A stretch of 47,580 bases of DNA from an uncultured Sulfurovum sp. (GCA_913055205.1 CAJXJN010000014.1:1-47580); one strand, 5' to 3'. Counted from the first letter of the stretch, positions 16,788 through 25,176 are shown. Translations and numbers: made by a program. The notes: generated by a model from the sequence alone, not told the origin.

Positions 16788-16828
16788 GAGATATTTAACG
16801 CTGTACAGATGTACAGTTTTTAAATCTC
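16788..16828 (+). terminator. purB terminator
   Basis: CTGTACA (16801-16807) pairs with TGTACAG (16810-16816), followed by TTTTT; GAGAT and ATCTC extend the stem outward with an AT-rich middle. It sits 24 bp after the purB stop, a good Rho-independent terminator. The 317-bp gap to nrdA otherwise holds AT-rich promoter sequence and the hairpin at 17039. Confidence 0.75.
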
Positions 16829-17038
16829 CTGCACTAATTAATGCACTCTAATCCTATTTAGGTTTTTGTGTTGTTTTTTTTACTTTGTTTTTTATAAATT
16901 TTTTCATTATTTTTCACTACTTCCCACCCCGTCGGCACTTGCTAAACTATCACATTTTCTTATAAAAAGATTGCCTAAAAATGATACAAAATTAACAAAT
17001 CTGCAAGCATAATTTCAGTAGAATCACTTAATATTTTA

Positions 17039-17060
17039 ACCTCAAAATAGAGGTATTTTT
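17039..17060 (+). promoter_or_regulatory. small hairpin with T6 tract in the nrdA leader
   Basis: ACCTC (17039-17043) pairs with GAGGT (17050-17054) and is followed by ATTTTTTA, 20 bases before the nrdA ribosome binding site. It resembles a leader terminator or attenuator, but the stem has only five pairs. No NrdR box pair is recognisable upstream. Confidence 0.35.
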
Positions 17061-17081
17061 TATGTAGGACTAGGAGCAAAT

Positions 17082-19451
17082 ATGATCAGAATTGTCAAGC
17101 GAAATGGAAGAGTAGAGACCTTGGATGTATCCAAGATTCAGAAGTACACATCTGCTGCGGTAGAGGGGCTTGACGGTGTAAGTCAGAGTGAATTAGAAGT
17201 CGATGCCAAACTCCAGTTTCGTGATATGATCAGCTCTGAGGAGATACAAACCACACTTATTAAGACAGCGGTTGACAAGATCGATATCGACAGACCAAAC
17301 TGGACCTTCGTAGCTGCGAGACTGTTTCTCTATGATATCTACCATAAAGCTACAGGCTTTACAGGCTATAACCATCTTCGTGAGCATTTTGAGCGTGGTG
17401 AGAAAGAGGGGCGTATTGTTCTTGGACTTAAAGAGAAGTATGATCTTGATGATTTAAATGATTACATCAAGCCAGAACGTGATTTGCAGTTCACCTATCT
17501 TGGACTTCGTACACTTTACGATAGATATTTACTGAAAGACCGTAATGGTGTGCCTATAGAACTTCCACAACAACTCTTTATGGGTGTAGCGATGTTCCTG
17601 GCACAAAATGAGTTCGACTGCCAGACATGGGCAAAGAAATTCTATGACATCTTGAGTAAATTTGAAGTGATGGCAGCCACACCGACACTCTCCAATGCCA
17701 GAACACCCAGACACCAACTCAGTTCTTGTTACATCGGTTCAACACCGGATAACATTGAAGGTATCTTCGATGGGTACAAAGAGATGGCTCTGCTTTCCAA
17801 GTTTGGCGGAGGCATCGGTTGGGACTGGTCACTGGTACGTGGTATGGGTTCATATATTGATGGACATAAACATGCAGCTGGGGGGATCGTTCCTTTTCTT
17901 AAGATCGCCAATGATGTTGCTATTGCAGTAGATCAGCTTGGTACACGTAAAGGGGCTATTGCCGTTTACATAGAGCCTTGGCATATTGATGTACGCGATT
18001 TCCTTGATTTGAAGAAAAACTCTGGTGAAGAGCGTCGTAGAGCACATGACCTTTTCCCTGCACTCTGGCTCAATGACCTCTTTATGCAAAGAGTAGAAGA
18101 AGACAGTACCTGGACACTCTTCGATCCGTTCGAAGTGACAGAGTTGACAACACTTTATGGTGAAGAGTTTGAGAAGCGTTACATAGAGCTTGAACATTCT
18201 GATGACAACATCACCAGAGAAGTGATCTCGGCAAAAGGGCTCTGGAAAGAGATACTCAGATCTTATTTTGAGACAGGTAACCCGTTCCTTACTTTTAAAG
18301 ATGCTGCAAATAAAGCGAATCCTAACAAGCATGCAGGTGTCATTAGAAGTTCGAACCTTTGTACAGAGATCTTCCAAAATACAGGACCGAATACCTACAA
18401 GATACAGTTTACATTTGAAGATGGTACAGTAGAAGCCTATGATGAAAATGAGATGCTTACTGTAGACAATGGTATGACTAAGCCGGCGAAGAAAGTGACA
18501 GCGCTCGACAGCCTTAACGGTAAACAGATCTGGATCGTTGACAAAGAGAAAACAGATGGTGACACGGCAGTATGTAACCTTGCTTCTGTCAACCTCTCCA
18601 AAGTACATACACAGGAAGATCTGGCACGTGTTGTACCTACAGCTATTCGTATGCTTGACAATGTCATAGACCTTAACTTCTACCCTCTTGCAAAAGTAAA
18701 GAAGACGAATGAAAAGTCAAGATCCATCGGTCTTGGGGTGATGGGTGAAGCACAAATGCTTGCAGAGAACAAGATAGAGTGGGGAAGCCATGAGCACTTT
18801 ACCAAAGTAGATGAAGTGATGGAGTCTCTCTCTTATTATGCTATCCGTTCTTCCAGTGACCTGGCGTTGGAGAAAGGGAAGTATCCTACCTATGAAGGGT
18901 CTGACTGGGCCAAAGGTATCTTCCCTATTGACAAAGCAAACGAGAATGCCTGTAAACTGGTTGACAGAGGCGGACTCTTCGGCTACAGTCATGACTGGCA
19001 GGCACTTAAAGAGAAAGTCAAAACAGACGGTATGAGAAACGGTTACCTTATGGCTATTGCTCCTACCTCTTCCATCTCTATCTTGACGGGTACGACACAG
19101 GCCATAGAACCGGTCTATAAACGTAAATGGTTTGAAGAGAACCTTTCAGGACTTATCCCTGTAGTAGCACCGAACCTCTCTCCGGATACTTGGCAGTACT
19201 ATACACCGGCATACGATCTTGACCAAAATGTACTCATCAAAGCCGGAGCGATCCGCCAGAAGTGGATAGACCAGGGGCAGAGTCTGAATATCTTCATCAC
19301 ACTTGATAAAGCGAGTGGTAAATATCTTAATGAGATCTATATGAATGCCTGGAAGTTCGGATTGAAGTCGACGTATTATTTGAGATCTCAGTCGCCTGAA
19401 AGCACAAATGATGTTGAGGATCGTTCACAAGAATGTGTGGGTTGCCAATAA
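17082..19451 (+). CDS. nrdA: class I ribonucleoside-diphosphate reductase alpha subunit
   Basis: A 789-residue NrdA-type large subunit. The N-terminal ATP-cone (about 1-90) is present; the active-site cysteines are in LSSCYIGSTPDN (about 213) and NLCTEIFQN (about 424), the latter part of the NxCxE radical motif; the C-terminal pair ECVGCQ (Cys 785, Cys 788) is the swinging redox arm. It reduces ribonucleotides to deoxyribonucleotides with NrdB. RBS AGGAG sits seven bases before the ATG. nrdB is not adjacent but about 4.7 kb downstream at 24149. Confidence 0.96.
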   Translation: MIRIVKRNGRVETLDVSKIQKYTSAAVEGLDGVSQSELEVDAKLQFRDMISSEEIQTTLIKTAVDKIDIDRPNWTFVAARLFLYDIYHKATGFTGYNHLREHFERGEKEGRIVLGLKEKYDLDDLNDYIKPERDLQFTYLGLRTLYDRYLLKDRNGVPIELPQQLFMGVAMFLAQNEFDCQTWAKKFYDILSKFEVMAATPTLSNARTPRHQLSSCYIGSTPDNIEGIFDGYKEMALLSKFGGGIGWDWSLVRGMGSYIDGHKHAAGGIVPFLKIANDVAIAVDQLGTRKGAIAVYIEPWHIDVRDFLDLKKNSGEERRRAHDLFPALWLNDLFMQRVEEDSTWTLFDPFEVTELTTLYGEEFEKRYIELEHSDDNITREVISAKGLWKEILRSYFETGNPFLTFKDAANKANPNKHAGVIRSSNLCTEIFQNTGPNTYKIQFTFEDGTVEAYDENEMLTVDNGMTKPAKKVTALDSLNGKQIWIVDKEKTDGDTAVCNLASVNLSKVHTQEDLARVVPTAIRMLDNVIDLNFYPLAKVKKTNEKSRSIGLGVMGEAQMLAENKIEWGSHEHFTKVDEVMESLSYYAIRSSSDLALEKGKYPTYEGSDWAKGIFPIDKANENACKLVDRGGLFGYSHDWQALKEKVKTDGMRNGYLMAIAPTSSISILTGTTQAIEPVYKRKWFEENLSGLIPVVAPNLSPDTWQYYTPAYDLDQNVLIKAGAIRQKWIDQGQSLNIFITLDKASGKYLNEIYMNAWKFGLKSTYYLRSQSPESTNDVEDRSQECVGCQ

Positions 19452-19467
19452 TATTCTTATTAAAATA

Positions 19468-19530
19468 GTTTCTTCTTTGTTTTTGCAACAAAGAAGAGAA
19501 ACGAACCCAAAAGAAGAAAGTGCAAATGGC
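19468..19530. repeat. dispersed repeat family R2
   Basis: TTTCTTCTTTGTTTTTGCAA followed by CAAAGAAGAGAAACGAACCC and AAAAGAAGAAAGTGCAAA. Same layout as 14315-14378: an inner hairpin then a purine-rich core with ACGAACCCAAAAGAA. Confidence 0.7.
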
Positions 19531-19605
19531 TATCGCGGGAAATAAATTCTTCTTTGGATTTCTATTTTTATTTGAAGTAGACTCTTCTTCACTTTTTTTT
19601 ACTTT

Positions 19606-19630
19606 CGTTCCCATGCTTTTCGTGGGAATG
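19606..19630. repeat. REP-like hairpin repeat
   Basis: CGTTCCCATGC followed by TTTTCGTGGGAATG folds into a stem TTCCCA/TGGGAA. A degenerate copy in the other orientation is at 28505-28526. Similar GTTCCCA...TGGGAATG palindromes are dispersed in many bacterial genomes. Confidence 0.6.
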
Positions 19631-19715
19631 TATATATCAACTTAAACTTCAAATTAAATACAACTTGCCGTTAGATAATAATAAAACTTTTTCTTTCATC
19701 ATAAAGTAATATATG

Positions 19716-19790
19716 TTTCCCTTTATTCCTTTTCTTTTTTTCATGCGCAAAAAAAGAAAACGAACCCAAAAGAAAAAAGCACAAAGGAAA
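19716..19790. repeat. dispersed repeat family R2
   Basis: Begins TTTCCCTTTATTCC and ends CAAAGGAAA, with inner TTTCTTTTTTTCATGCGC/AAAAAAAGAAA pairing and the ACGAACCCAAAAGAAAA core shared with the other R2 copies. Confidence 0.7.
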
Positions 19791-19857
19791 TTTGATTTTT
19801 TAGTTATCTACTACTTTACAGAGTAAATGAATTGTCGTTTTAGTTTTCAAAGTTTTT

Positions 19858-19960
19858 GTCATCCCCGGGTCAAGCCCGAGGATCTAGAATTTCTGATGGA
19901 GAGTTATTTTGATATTCTTCTTAGTTTGAAGTCTAGATTCCCAATCAAGTTGGGAATGAC
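19858..19960. repeat. 103-bp inverted-repeat element (MITE-like)
   Basis: The left end GTCATCCCCGGGTCAAGCC continues to GATCTAGA at 19888; the right end TCTAGATTCCCAATC continues to TTGGGAATGAC at 19960. The ends pair with each other (GTCAT/ATGAC and TCTAGA/TCTAGA) and each holds its own small palindrome. This resembles the widespread non-coding palindromic elements with GTCATTCCC ends. Confidence 0.75.
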
Positions 19961-20078
19961 GAGAGTCAAAAGTATAGAAAAGCCATAAAATCAAAAATAA
20001 CCTATCTAACACGCAAAATAATCCATTTTAATACCTTTTTTAACCTCTGATATAGAAAAAATAAAAAAAACGCTTATT

Positions 20079-20100
20079 TTAGCCCCTAAAAAGAGGCTAA
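20079..20100 (-). terminator. gltA terminator
   Basis: TTAGCCCCT (20079-20087) pairs with AGAGGCTAA (20092-20100) with one weak pair; on the minus strand it is followed after a few bases by a run of eight T. It lies about 25 bp past the gltA stop. Confidence 0.7.
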
Positions 20101-20125
20101 TTTGATGATGAAATAATGATTTTTA

Positions 20126-21409
20126 TCATTCACCAGTATAAAGTTGTCTCGGTCTGGCAATTTTTAATGTTTCATCTTTTTTGAACTCTATCCATTGGGT
20201 TATCCATCCGACTGTTCTTCCTATGACAAAAATAGGAGTGAACATCGGTTTTGGTATTTGTAAGGCAGTGAGGATGATACCGGTATAGAAATCAATATTC
20301 GGGTAGAGATTTCGTGAAATAAAATACTCATCGCTCAAAGCGATCTCTTCTATTTTTCTGGCGATCGCCATGAGTTCTGTATCAAGACCCAATTCGTCTC
20401 TCAGTTCATCCTGTAACTTTTTGAGTATCTTGGCTCTCGGGTCGAAGTTTTTGTAGACTCTGTGACCAAAGCCCATAAGTCTGAAGTCATCATCCGGGTC
20501 TTTGGCTTTTTCTATGAAAGCTTCTACGTTATCTACACTTCCTATCATCTCCAGTTGTGCAATGACGGATTCGTTGGCTCCTCCATGTGCCCGGCCCCAA
20601 AGTGCTGAGATACCTGAAGCGATGGCAACATAAGGGTGTGCACCTGTCGAGGCTACCCCTCTTACTACGGTGGTTGATGCATTTTGTTCATGGTCTGCAT
20701 GCAGGGTGAAGATGGTGTCCAGGGCTCGCACCTCAATATCTTTTATTACTTCATGTCCGTTTGCATGCAGATGCATCTTTCCTCCGGGGTAGGCACGCAT
20801 CATGGTTAAAAAATTTTTCGTGAAACCCAGATCGATATCGGGCTGGATGAACGGTATGCCCAAAGAGTGTCTATAGGCAAACGCTGCAATGGTTGGGATC
20901 TTTGAGATGATACGTCGTGCCATCTCCTGATACTCCTCTTCACTCTCCAACTCCAGGTGGTCATCATAAAAAGAGGCTAGAGCAGTTACCGCTGCGGAGA
21001 GTGTTGCCATAGGATGTGCATTGTCCGGGAAGGCATTGAAGAGGTGACGTAAGCCTTCGTGTAAAAATGCACGGTGTCGTATCTCCAGATCAAAGTCACT
21101 AAGTTCCTGGGCGGAAGGAAGACGTTTATTGAGCAGAAGAAAGCAGCTTTCAAGATAGGTGTGATTTTGAGCCATGTCTTCTATGGTAACGCCTCTGTAG
21201 CGCAGCTCACCTTTTGCACCATCTATGAATGTGATCTTGGATTCACAACATGCAGTGGATGTATAGCCAGGGTCATAGGTGAACATACCTGTATCTTGAA
21301 AAAAGGTACGTATATCGACCACCGAAGGTCCTCTTGTTGCATCCAGGATATCATATTCGTACGTTTTACCTGTTTTGTTGTTGGTTAACGTAACAGTATT
21401 CTTTTTCAT
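20126..21409 (-). CDS. gltA: citrate synthase
   Basis: A 427-residue type II-like citrate synthase that joins acetyl-CoA and oxaloacetate. Motifs: FIDGAKGELRYRGVTIED near 50-67, LHADHEQNASTTVVRG (catalytic His), WGRAHGGANE and GFGHRVYKNFDPRA (second His and Asp region). Full length. ATG 21409 has AAAGGAG nine bases upstream, so the first 44 bases overlap the end of mqo. The pair mqo-gltA would form and use oxaloacetate in sequence. Confidence 0.95.
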   Translation of the reverse strand: MKKNTVTLTNNKTGKTYEYDILDATRGPSVVDIRTFFQDTGMFTYDPGYTSTACCESKITFIDGAKGELRYRGVTIEDMAQNHTYLESCFLLLNKRLPSAQELSDFDLEIRHRAFLHEGLRHLFNAFPDNAHPMATLSAAVTALASFYDDHLELESEEEYQEMARRIISKIPTIAAFAYRHSLGIPFIQPDIDLGFTKNFLTMMRAYPGGKMHLHANGHEVIKDIEVRALDTIFTLHADHEQNASTTVVRGVASTGAHPYVAIASGISALWGRAHGGANESVIAQLEMIGSVDNVEAFIEKAKDPDDDFRLMGFGHRVYKNFDPRAKILKKLQDELRDELGLDTELMAIARKIEEIALSDEYFISRNLYPNIDFYTGIILTALQIPKPMFTPIFVIGRTVGWITQWIEFKKDETLKIARPRQLYTGE

Positions 21410-22730
21410 CGCATAACTCCTTTTTTATTTTTCTTTTGAGTAGATCCACACCTAAAAAGTCACAAAGGATCTTTGCATCTTCAAAGGCATTTCCCAAGCA
21501 GCTGGAGGCACCGGGCGAGGGGGTCATATTGAAAATGATGCCTGCACCTGTGTTTATTTTGGCTTCTCCCAGAAGCAGTTTTTTGGCTTTTTTGTCGATG
21601 ATCTGGGGACGCATACCGCCATATCCATCGGCATACTCTATGTCATCACTGTGTAAAGTAGGGATAAGCTTTTGTACCTCCTTTATGAAGAACTCATTTC
21701 CGATACCCGGGAGTTCATGGGCAAAATTACGCATGATGTAAGCACGGATATCTTCATCTTTCATCAGATCGTAATAGACACCGAGTACAGAACGGTCAAT
21801 ACTAAGAAGGTCAAAAAGATTGAGTATCTCCATATGATGGTAACGCTCCAATGCAAGCATAGCAAAGGCAGTAGGGCCAAAACGTGTTTTCCCGTCTGCA
21901 GTAAGGTCTGGGTCTCCATGTACGGCTGCAAAAGGCAATTTTGGATTTTGCATGGTATAGACTTTTGCATTGAGTAGTTGTTTTTTGGCAAAGTAGAAAC
22001 TTCCGCCTATGGGAAGCATGGCATAGTCATCTCCATAGCCCATCTCATGTGCAAAGAGTAAAGAGTGTGCACCAGCGTCTACTACCACCACTTCACTCAT
22101 AAACTCACCCCGGTTAGTGCTTATAAGAAATTTGTCCCATTTTTTGGTGATCTTGGTCACTTCCATGCCAAAATTAAGATCCACCGTGCAGCTCTCTTTT
22201 TGGGAGAGGTCTATAAAAGTTTGACTTAACTTCCCAAAATCAACTGTAGTGATCTTATTTTTGGTCCCCATTGCCAAGATAGGTTCTTTTCGTCCTTTGG
22301 TCAACATAGGCTCTATGACTTCAAGTACTTTTGCATCCCAAAGTTCAAGGTAGGGGAAAAGGACTTTAAAGGTCTTATACCGCGCTCGAAGCTCTGCTAT
22401 CTCTTCCTCTCCTACGGCTAAGACCATTTTGGGTTTTCTGAATCCTATCGTATCTTCATAGTTAAAATGCGTAATGAAATTTGCAACCATAGAAGAAGAG
22501 GCAGAGACTTTTTTTGCTTTTTCATAATCATAATTGGTTTCAATATCGCCGATATGCAGGGTTTGAGAGTTTGCTTTTGCCGAAGAGTTCAGTGTGGCAG
22601 GTCTATTATACTTTTCAAAAAGAGTGATAGACTCTATTTCTGTATATCTGGAGAGCATAAAAAGTAATGCTGTACCGGAGATACCTCCACCAATAATGGC
22701 AACTTGTGTATAGTATGAACCATGTGTCAT
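21366..22730 (-). CDS. mqo: malate:quinone oxidoreductase-type FAD enzyme
   Basis: A 454-residue FAD-dependent membrane-peripheral dehydrogenase. The N-terminal Rossmann motif is VAIIGGGISGTALL (about 10-23), followed by LFEKYNRPATLNSSAKANSQTLHIGDIET; the C-terminal PSPGASSCLGNAFED is characteristic of Mqo. It oxidises malate to oxaloacetate and feeds electrons to quinone. An ATG at 22736 is too close to the AAGGA box; the ATG at 22730 has correct spacing, so I use it. Its end overlaps gltA by 44 nt, and the two are probably co-transcribed. It is divergent from ppnP. Confidence 0.88.
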   Translation of the reverse strand: MTHGSYYTQVAIIGGGISGTALLFMLSRYTEIESITLFEKYNRPATLNSSAKANSQTLHIGDIETNYDYEKAKKVSASSSMVANFITHFNYEDTIGFRKPKMVLAVGEEEIAELRARYKTFKVLFPYLELWDAKVLEVIEPMLTKGRKEPILAMGTKNKITTVDFGKLSQTFIDLSQKESCTVDLNFGMEVTKITKKWDKFLISTNRGEFMSEVVVVDAGAHSLLFAHEMGYGDDYAMLPIGGSFYFAKKQLLNAKVYTMQNPKLPFAAVHGDPDLTADGKTRFGPTAFAMLALERYHHMEILNLFDLLSIDRSVLGVYYDLMKDEDIRAYIMRNFAHELPGIGNEFFIKEVQKLIPTLHSDDIEYADGYGGMRPQIIDKKAKKLLLGEAKINTGAGIIFNMTPSPGASSCLGNAFEDAKILCDFLGVDLLKRKIKKELCDEKEYCYVNQQQNR

Positions 22731-22798
22731 AAGCATATCCTTCTAAGACTTCTAAGATGAGTATAGTGATCATGCGTAGAATTTGTGTGGAGTTTTGC

Positions 22799-22804
22799 TA
22801 TAAT
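22799..22804 (+). promoter_or_regulatory. ppnP promoter -10 box
   Basis: TATAAT preceded by TTTTGC, 23 bases before the ppnP ATG; no clear -35 box, as is usual for Campylobacterota sigma70 promoters. Confidence 0.55.
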
Positions 22805-22826
22805 CCCTCCAAAAAAAGGATATCTC

Positions 22827-23138
22827 ATGAAAAAATTTGAAAATGTAAGTGTAGAGTTGGAAGGTAACAGCTATTTTGACGGAGCAGTCACGAGCCGTAC
22901 GGTCAATTTTGCAGACGGCAGTAAAAAAACATTAGGGTTCATGCTTCCAGGTGAATATGAGTTCGGCACGGCCGCAGCAGAGTTGATGGAGATCACTTCG
23001 GGTGAGCTGGATGTGAAATTACCAGGTAGTGATGCGTGGGTAAGCGTTAAAGGTGGAGAGTCTTTCAATGTCCCTGCAAACAGTAAATTTCAAGTGAATG
23101 TGAAAACCATTACTGATTATTGTTGTTCGTATTTATAG
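22827..23138 (+). CDS. ppnP: pyrimidine/purine nucleoside phosphorylase (DUF1255 cupin)
   Basis: A 103-residue cupin of the PpnP/YaiE family: [19 protein letters not shown] at the start, [20 protein letters not shown] in the middle and [13 protein letters not shown] at the end are characteristic. PpnP cleaves several nucleosides phosphorolytically for salvage. An upstream in-frame ATG at 22785 is ignored because ATG 22827 has AAAAAGGA six bases before it and gives family length. Single gene with its own promoter; the structured region at 23178 follows. Confidence 0.9.
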   Translation: MKKFENVSVELEGNSYFDGAVTSRTVNFADGSKKTLGFMLPGEYEFGTAAAELMEITSGELDVKLPGSDAWVSVKGGESFNVPANSKFQVNVKTITDYCCSYL

Positions 23139-23166
23139 AATCCACAGTCAGTACACAAAAAAAAGC

Positions 23167-23172
23167 TATACT
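23167..23172 (+). promoter_or_regulatory. -10 box in front of the structured RNA candidate
   Basis: TATACT preceded by GC and an A8 run lies six bases upstream of the first stem of the structured region. Transcription would start almost exactly at the 5' base of that stem. Confidence 0.45.
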
Positions 23173-23177
23173 TCTCA

Positions 23178-23336
23178 CAAGAAGGTCGTAGAGTGTCACT
23201 TTTTCCTCCCCCTTTTGACACTCTATCCATATAGTAAGTATGGATCGGTCTTCTTGGTAACTTTTCATTATTATTTTGTACCTTTAACTCCCTCCTTGGT
23301 ACAACTTCCTTTAAATTATATTTTAAGAAAAGTTAC
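23178..23336 (+). ncRNA. candidate structured RNA: two tandem three-way-junction modules
   Basis: Module 1 (23178-23256): closing stem CAAGAAGGTC with GGTCTTCTTG (10 pairs, two G-U), hairpin TAGAGTGTCA/TGACACTCTA with a 17-nt loop containing TTCCTCCCCC, and hairpin TCCATA/TATGGA. Module 2 (23257-23336) abuts it without a gap: closing stem GTAACTTTTC/GAAAAGTTAC, hairpin TTGTACC/GGTACAA with loop containing CTCCCTCCTT, and AT hairpin TTAAA/TTTAA. The modules share architecture and size but not stem sequence. The CCTCC loops match the anti-Shine-Dalgarno core, as in some small RNAs. A TATACT box precedes it on the plus strand. A 52-codon ORF on the other strand (23110-23268) is an alternative reading. 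A mobile palindromic element is also possible. Confidence 0.5.
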
Positions 23337-23345
23337 CCTTTAATT

Positions 23346-23546
23346 GCCTGCATGGCTACGCTTCGCTCCGACCATTTCGGTTTTGCTAATGTTCTTGCCT
23401 TCGCGGCTCCACTTTGTTACGACCGCTACGGTTTCTTTCCTACAAACGTGAAGCAGTTCATGTATAGGTATTGTTTTCCTTCATGGCTCCGTTTCACTCC
23501 GACCACTCCGGTTTCGTAGCTAAAAACAACAAGCAGTTGTTGTTTT
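23346..23546 (-). repeat. array of three R1 repeat units
   Basis: Read on the minus strand there are three successive units: 23546-23476 (with AACAACAACTGCTTGTTGTT and GAAACCGGAGTGGTCGGAG), 23465-23394 (AAACCGTAGCGGTCGTAAC...GGAGCCGCGAAGG) and 23385-23346 (AAACCGAAATGGTCGGAGCG...GTAGCCATGCAGGC, lacking the palindrome). They match the copies at 12641 and 14243. No gene lies here. The units sit just downstream of the minus-strand gene at 23554. Confidence 0.8.
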
Positions 23547-23553
23547 CTTAACG

Positions 23554-24078
23554 CTACTCACCCCAACCATGCATTTTTTTAGAGATGAGTACATCATAAT
23601 TTTCAAATAGATCATCTATGGTATTGCTTGCTACATAATAATGCTCTTCAAGCAGTGCCATCCAATGATAGCGTTCTTTGTAGCTTCCTTTAGGAAGAAA
23701 GATGATGATATTCCCCGCATTTTTAATGATGCCATGAGCTTTTTTAAGAAAGTCACTTCGCATCTCTTCTTTGATGGCAGTTGTGACAAAAAGATATTCA
23801 TAGAGTTTACCTTGTATCATGTATCTGGGGCGCTCAAGTGTGAATTTGATGGGTTTGACCTCTTCGATGTCCTTGGCCTTGAATTTACTGGACATTGCAT
23901 CAAAAAAAGAGGGATTAGTGCAGTTTATCTGATATTCATACCCTCTTTTTTGACAAAAATCACTCAAAATTTCTGTCATCATCTCTCCGCTTTCGGAAAA
24001 ATGGGCTATGCGTAAAGCAGGTGCAGGTGCTATGATCTCCAGTAGTTTTTCCAGTTTGTCTTGTTCAATATTTTTCAT
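23554..24078 (-). CDS. conserved hypothetical protein, Rossmann/methyltransferase-like
   Basis: A 174-residue soluble protein beginning MKNIEQDKLEKLLEII. The segments ALRIAHFSESGEMMTEIL, YLFVTTAIKEE and NIIIFLPKGSYKERYHWMALLEEHYY resemble alternating strands and helices of a nucleotide-binding or SAM-binding fold, but a canonical glycine motif is missing, so function is not assigned. The upstream extension to 24126 would add a hydrophobic leader without support; a TATACT box lies just upstream of the ATG at 24078. It is divergent from nrdB. Confidence 0.6.
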   Translation of the reverse strand: MKNIEQDKLEKLLEIIAPAPALRIAHFSESGEMMTEILSDFCQKRGYEYQINCTNPSFFDAMSSKFKAKDIEEVKPIKFTLERPRYMIQGKLYEYLFVTTAIKEEMRSDFLKKAHGIIKNAGNIIIFLPKGSYKERYHWMALLEEHYYVASNTIDDLFENYDVLISKKMHGWGE

Positions 24079-24148
24079 AGCAAAAGTGTAGCTAAAAATC
24101 AGTATAATGCATGTAAAATAAATCATAATAAATAATCAAGGTTTACAG

Positions 24149-25168
24149 ATGTTACGTAAAAAGATATACAATCCTGAATCTCAGGAAAAAACCAGTGAAA
24201 GAAAGATATTTGGAGGTGATCCGACAGGGATATTTGAGCTTAATGACATCAAATACCAATGGGCATATAACCTTTGGGAAATGATGCTTAACAATACATG
24301 GTTCCCTAAAGAGGTTGACATGACAAGAGATGTGAATGACTATAAACATCTTACAGATGCAGAAAAATCAGCATATGACAAGGTCTTGGCACAGCTCATC
24401 TTCATGGATTCACTTCAGACCAATAACATCATTGATAATCTCAACCCGTTCATTACTTCTCCGGAGGTGAATCTTATTTTGGTAAGACAGGCATTTGAAG
24501 AGGCATTGCACTCTCAAAGTTATGCCGTAATGGTAGACAGTATCTCTACAAATTCCCAAGAGATCTATGAGCTTTGGAGAAGAGATATGAAGCTCAAGTC
24601 TAAAAACGATGCCATTGCAAAAGTCTATGAAGAACTTTCCTCAAATCCGACAGATGAGAACATCGTGAAAGCGATGTTCGCGAACCAAATCCTGGAGGGT
24701 ATTTACTTCTATAGCGGATTTGCTTATCTCTATACACTTGCAAGATCGGACAAGATGTTGGGAACAGCACAGATGATCCGTTTCATTCAAAGAGATGAGG
24801 TCACGCACCTTTTGCTTTTCCAAAACATGATCAATGCCACTAAAAAAGAGAGACCGGAACTCTTTACAAAAGAACTTCTTGATGAGGTATATGAGATGTT
24901 CAGATCAGCTGTTAAACTTGAAAGTGAGTGGGGTGCGTACATTACACAAGGTCAGATCCTTGGACTTACAGATGAGATCATTGAGCAGTATATTCAGTAT
25001 CTTGCAGATAAAAGACTGCATGCAGTCGGTATGGAGAAGCTTTATAATGTGGAACATCCTATCAAATGGGTGGATAACTTCTCTCAATTCAATGACCAAA
25101 AGACAAACTTCTTTGAGGGGAATGTGACGAACTACTCAAAAGGAAGTCTTGATCTGGATGACTTTTAG
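24149..25168 (+). CDS. nrdB: class I ribonucleoside-diphosphate reductase beta subunit
   Basis: A 339-residue ferritin-like diiron protein that supplies the radical to NrdA. Metal ligands are visible in [11 protein letters not shown] (Asp about 87), [10 protein letters not shown] (Glu and His about 116-120, with Tyr at the radical position about 123), [13 protein letters not shown] (Glu) and [13 protein letters not shown] (Glu and His). The C-terminus (DLDDF) is the usual NrdA-docking tail. It is separated from nrdA by gltA, mqo and ppnP. A nitrilase-family gene follows eight bases after its stop. Confidence 0.95.
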   Translation: MLRKKIYNPESQEKTSERKIFGGDPTGIFELNDIKYQWAYNLWEMMLNNTWFPKEVDMTRDVNDYKHLTDAEKSAYDKVLAQLIFMDSLQTNNIIDNLNPFITSPEVNLILVRQAFEEALHSQSYAVMVDSISTNSQEIYELWRRDMKLKSKNDAIAKVYEELSSNPTDENIVKAMFANQILEGIYFYSGFAYLYTLARSDKMLGTAQMIRFIQRDEVTHLLLFQNMINATKKERPELFTKELLDEVYEMFRSAVKLESEWGAYITQGQILGLTDEIIEQYIQYLADKRLHAVGMEKLYNVEHPIKWVDNFSQFNDQKTNFFEGNVTNYSKGSLDLDDF

Positions 25169-25176
25169 GAAAAACT

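Larger units (their letters stand above)
19452..20060. other. gene-free repeat island
   Basis: About 600 bp without a credible gene between nrdA and the gltA terminator. It contains at least four repeat elements, each listed separately: two R2 copies, a GTTCCCA hairpin and a long inverted repeat ending in TCTAGA motifs. The remaining DNA is AT-rich and featureless. Confidence 0.7.

Noticed and set aside
17850-18608. Minus-strand ORF of 252 codons inside nrdA
   Set aside because: Fully antisense to a conserved gene, with no recognisable domain or start signal.
19327-19614. Minus-strand ORF of 95 codons at the nrdA end
   Set aside because: Crosses R2 repeat DNA and the nrdA 3' end; composition reflects the repeats, not a protein.
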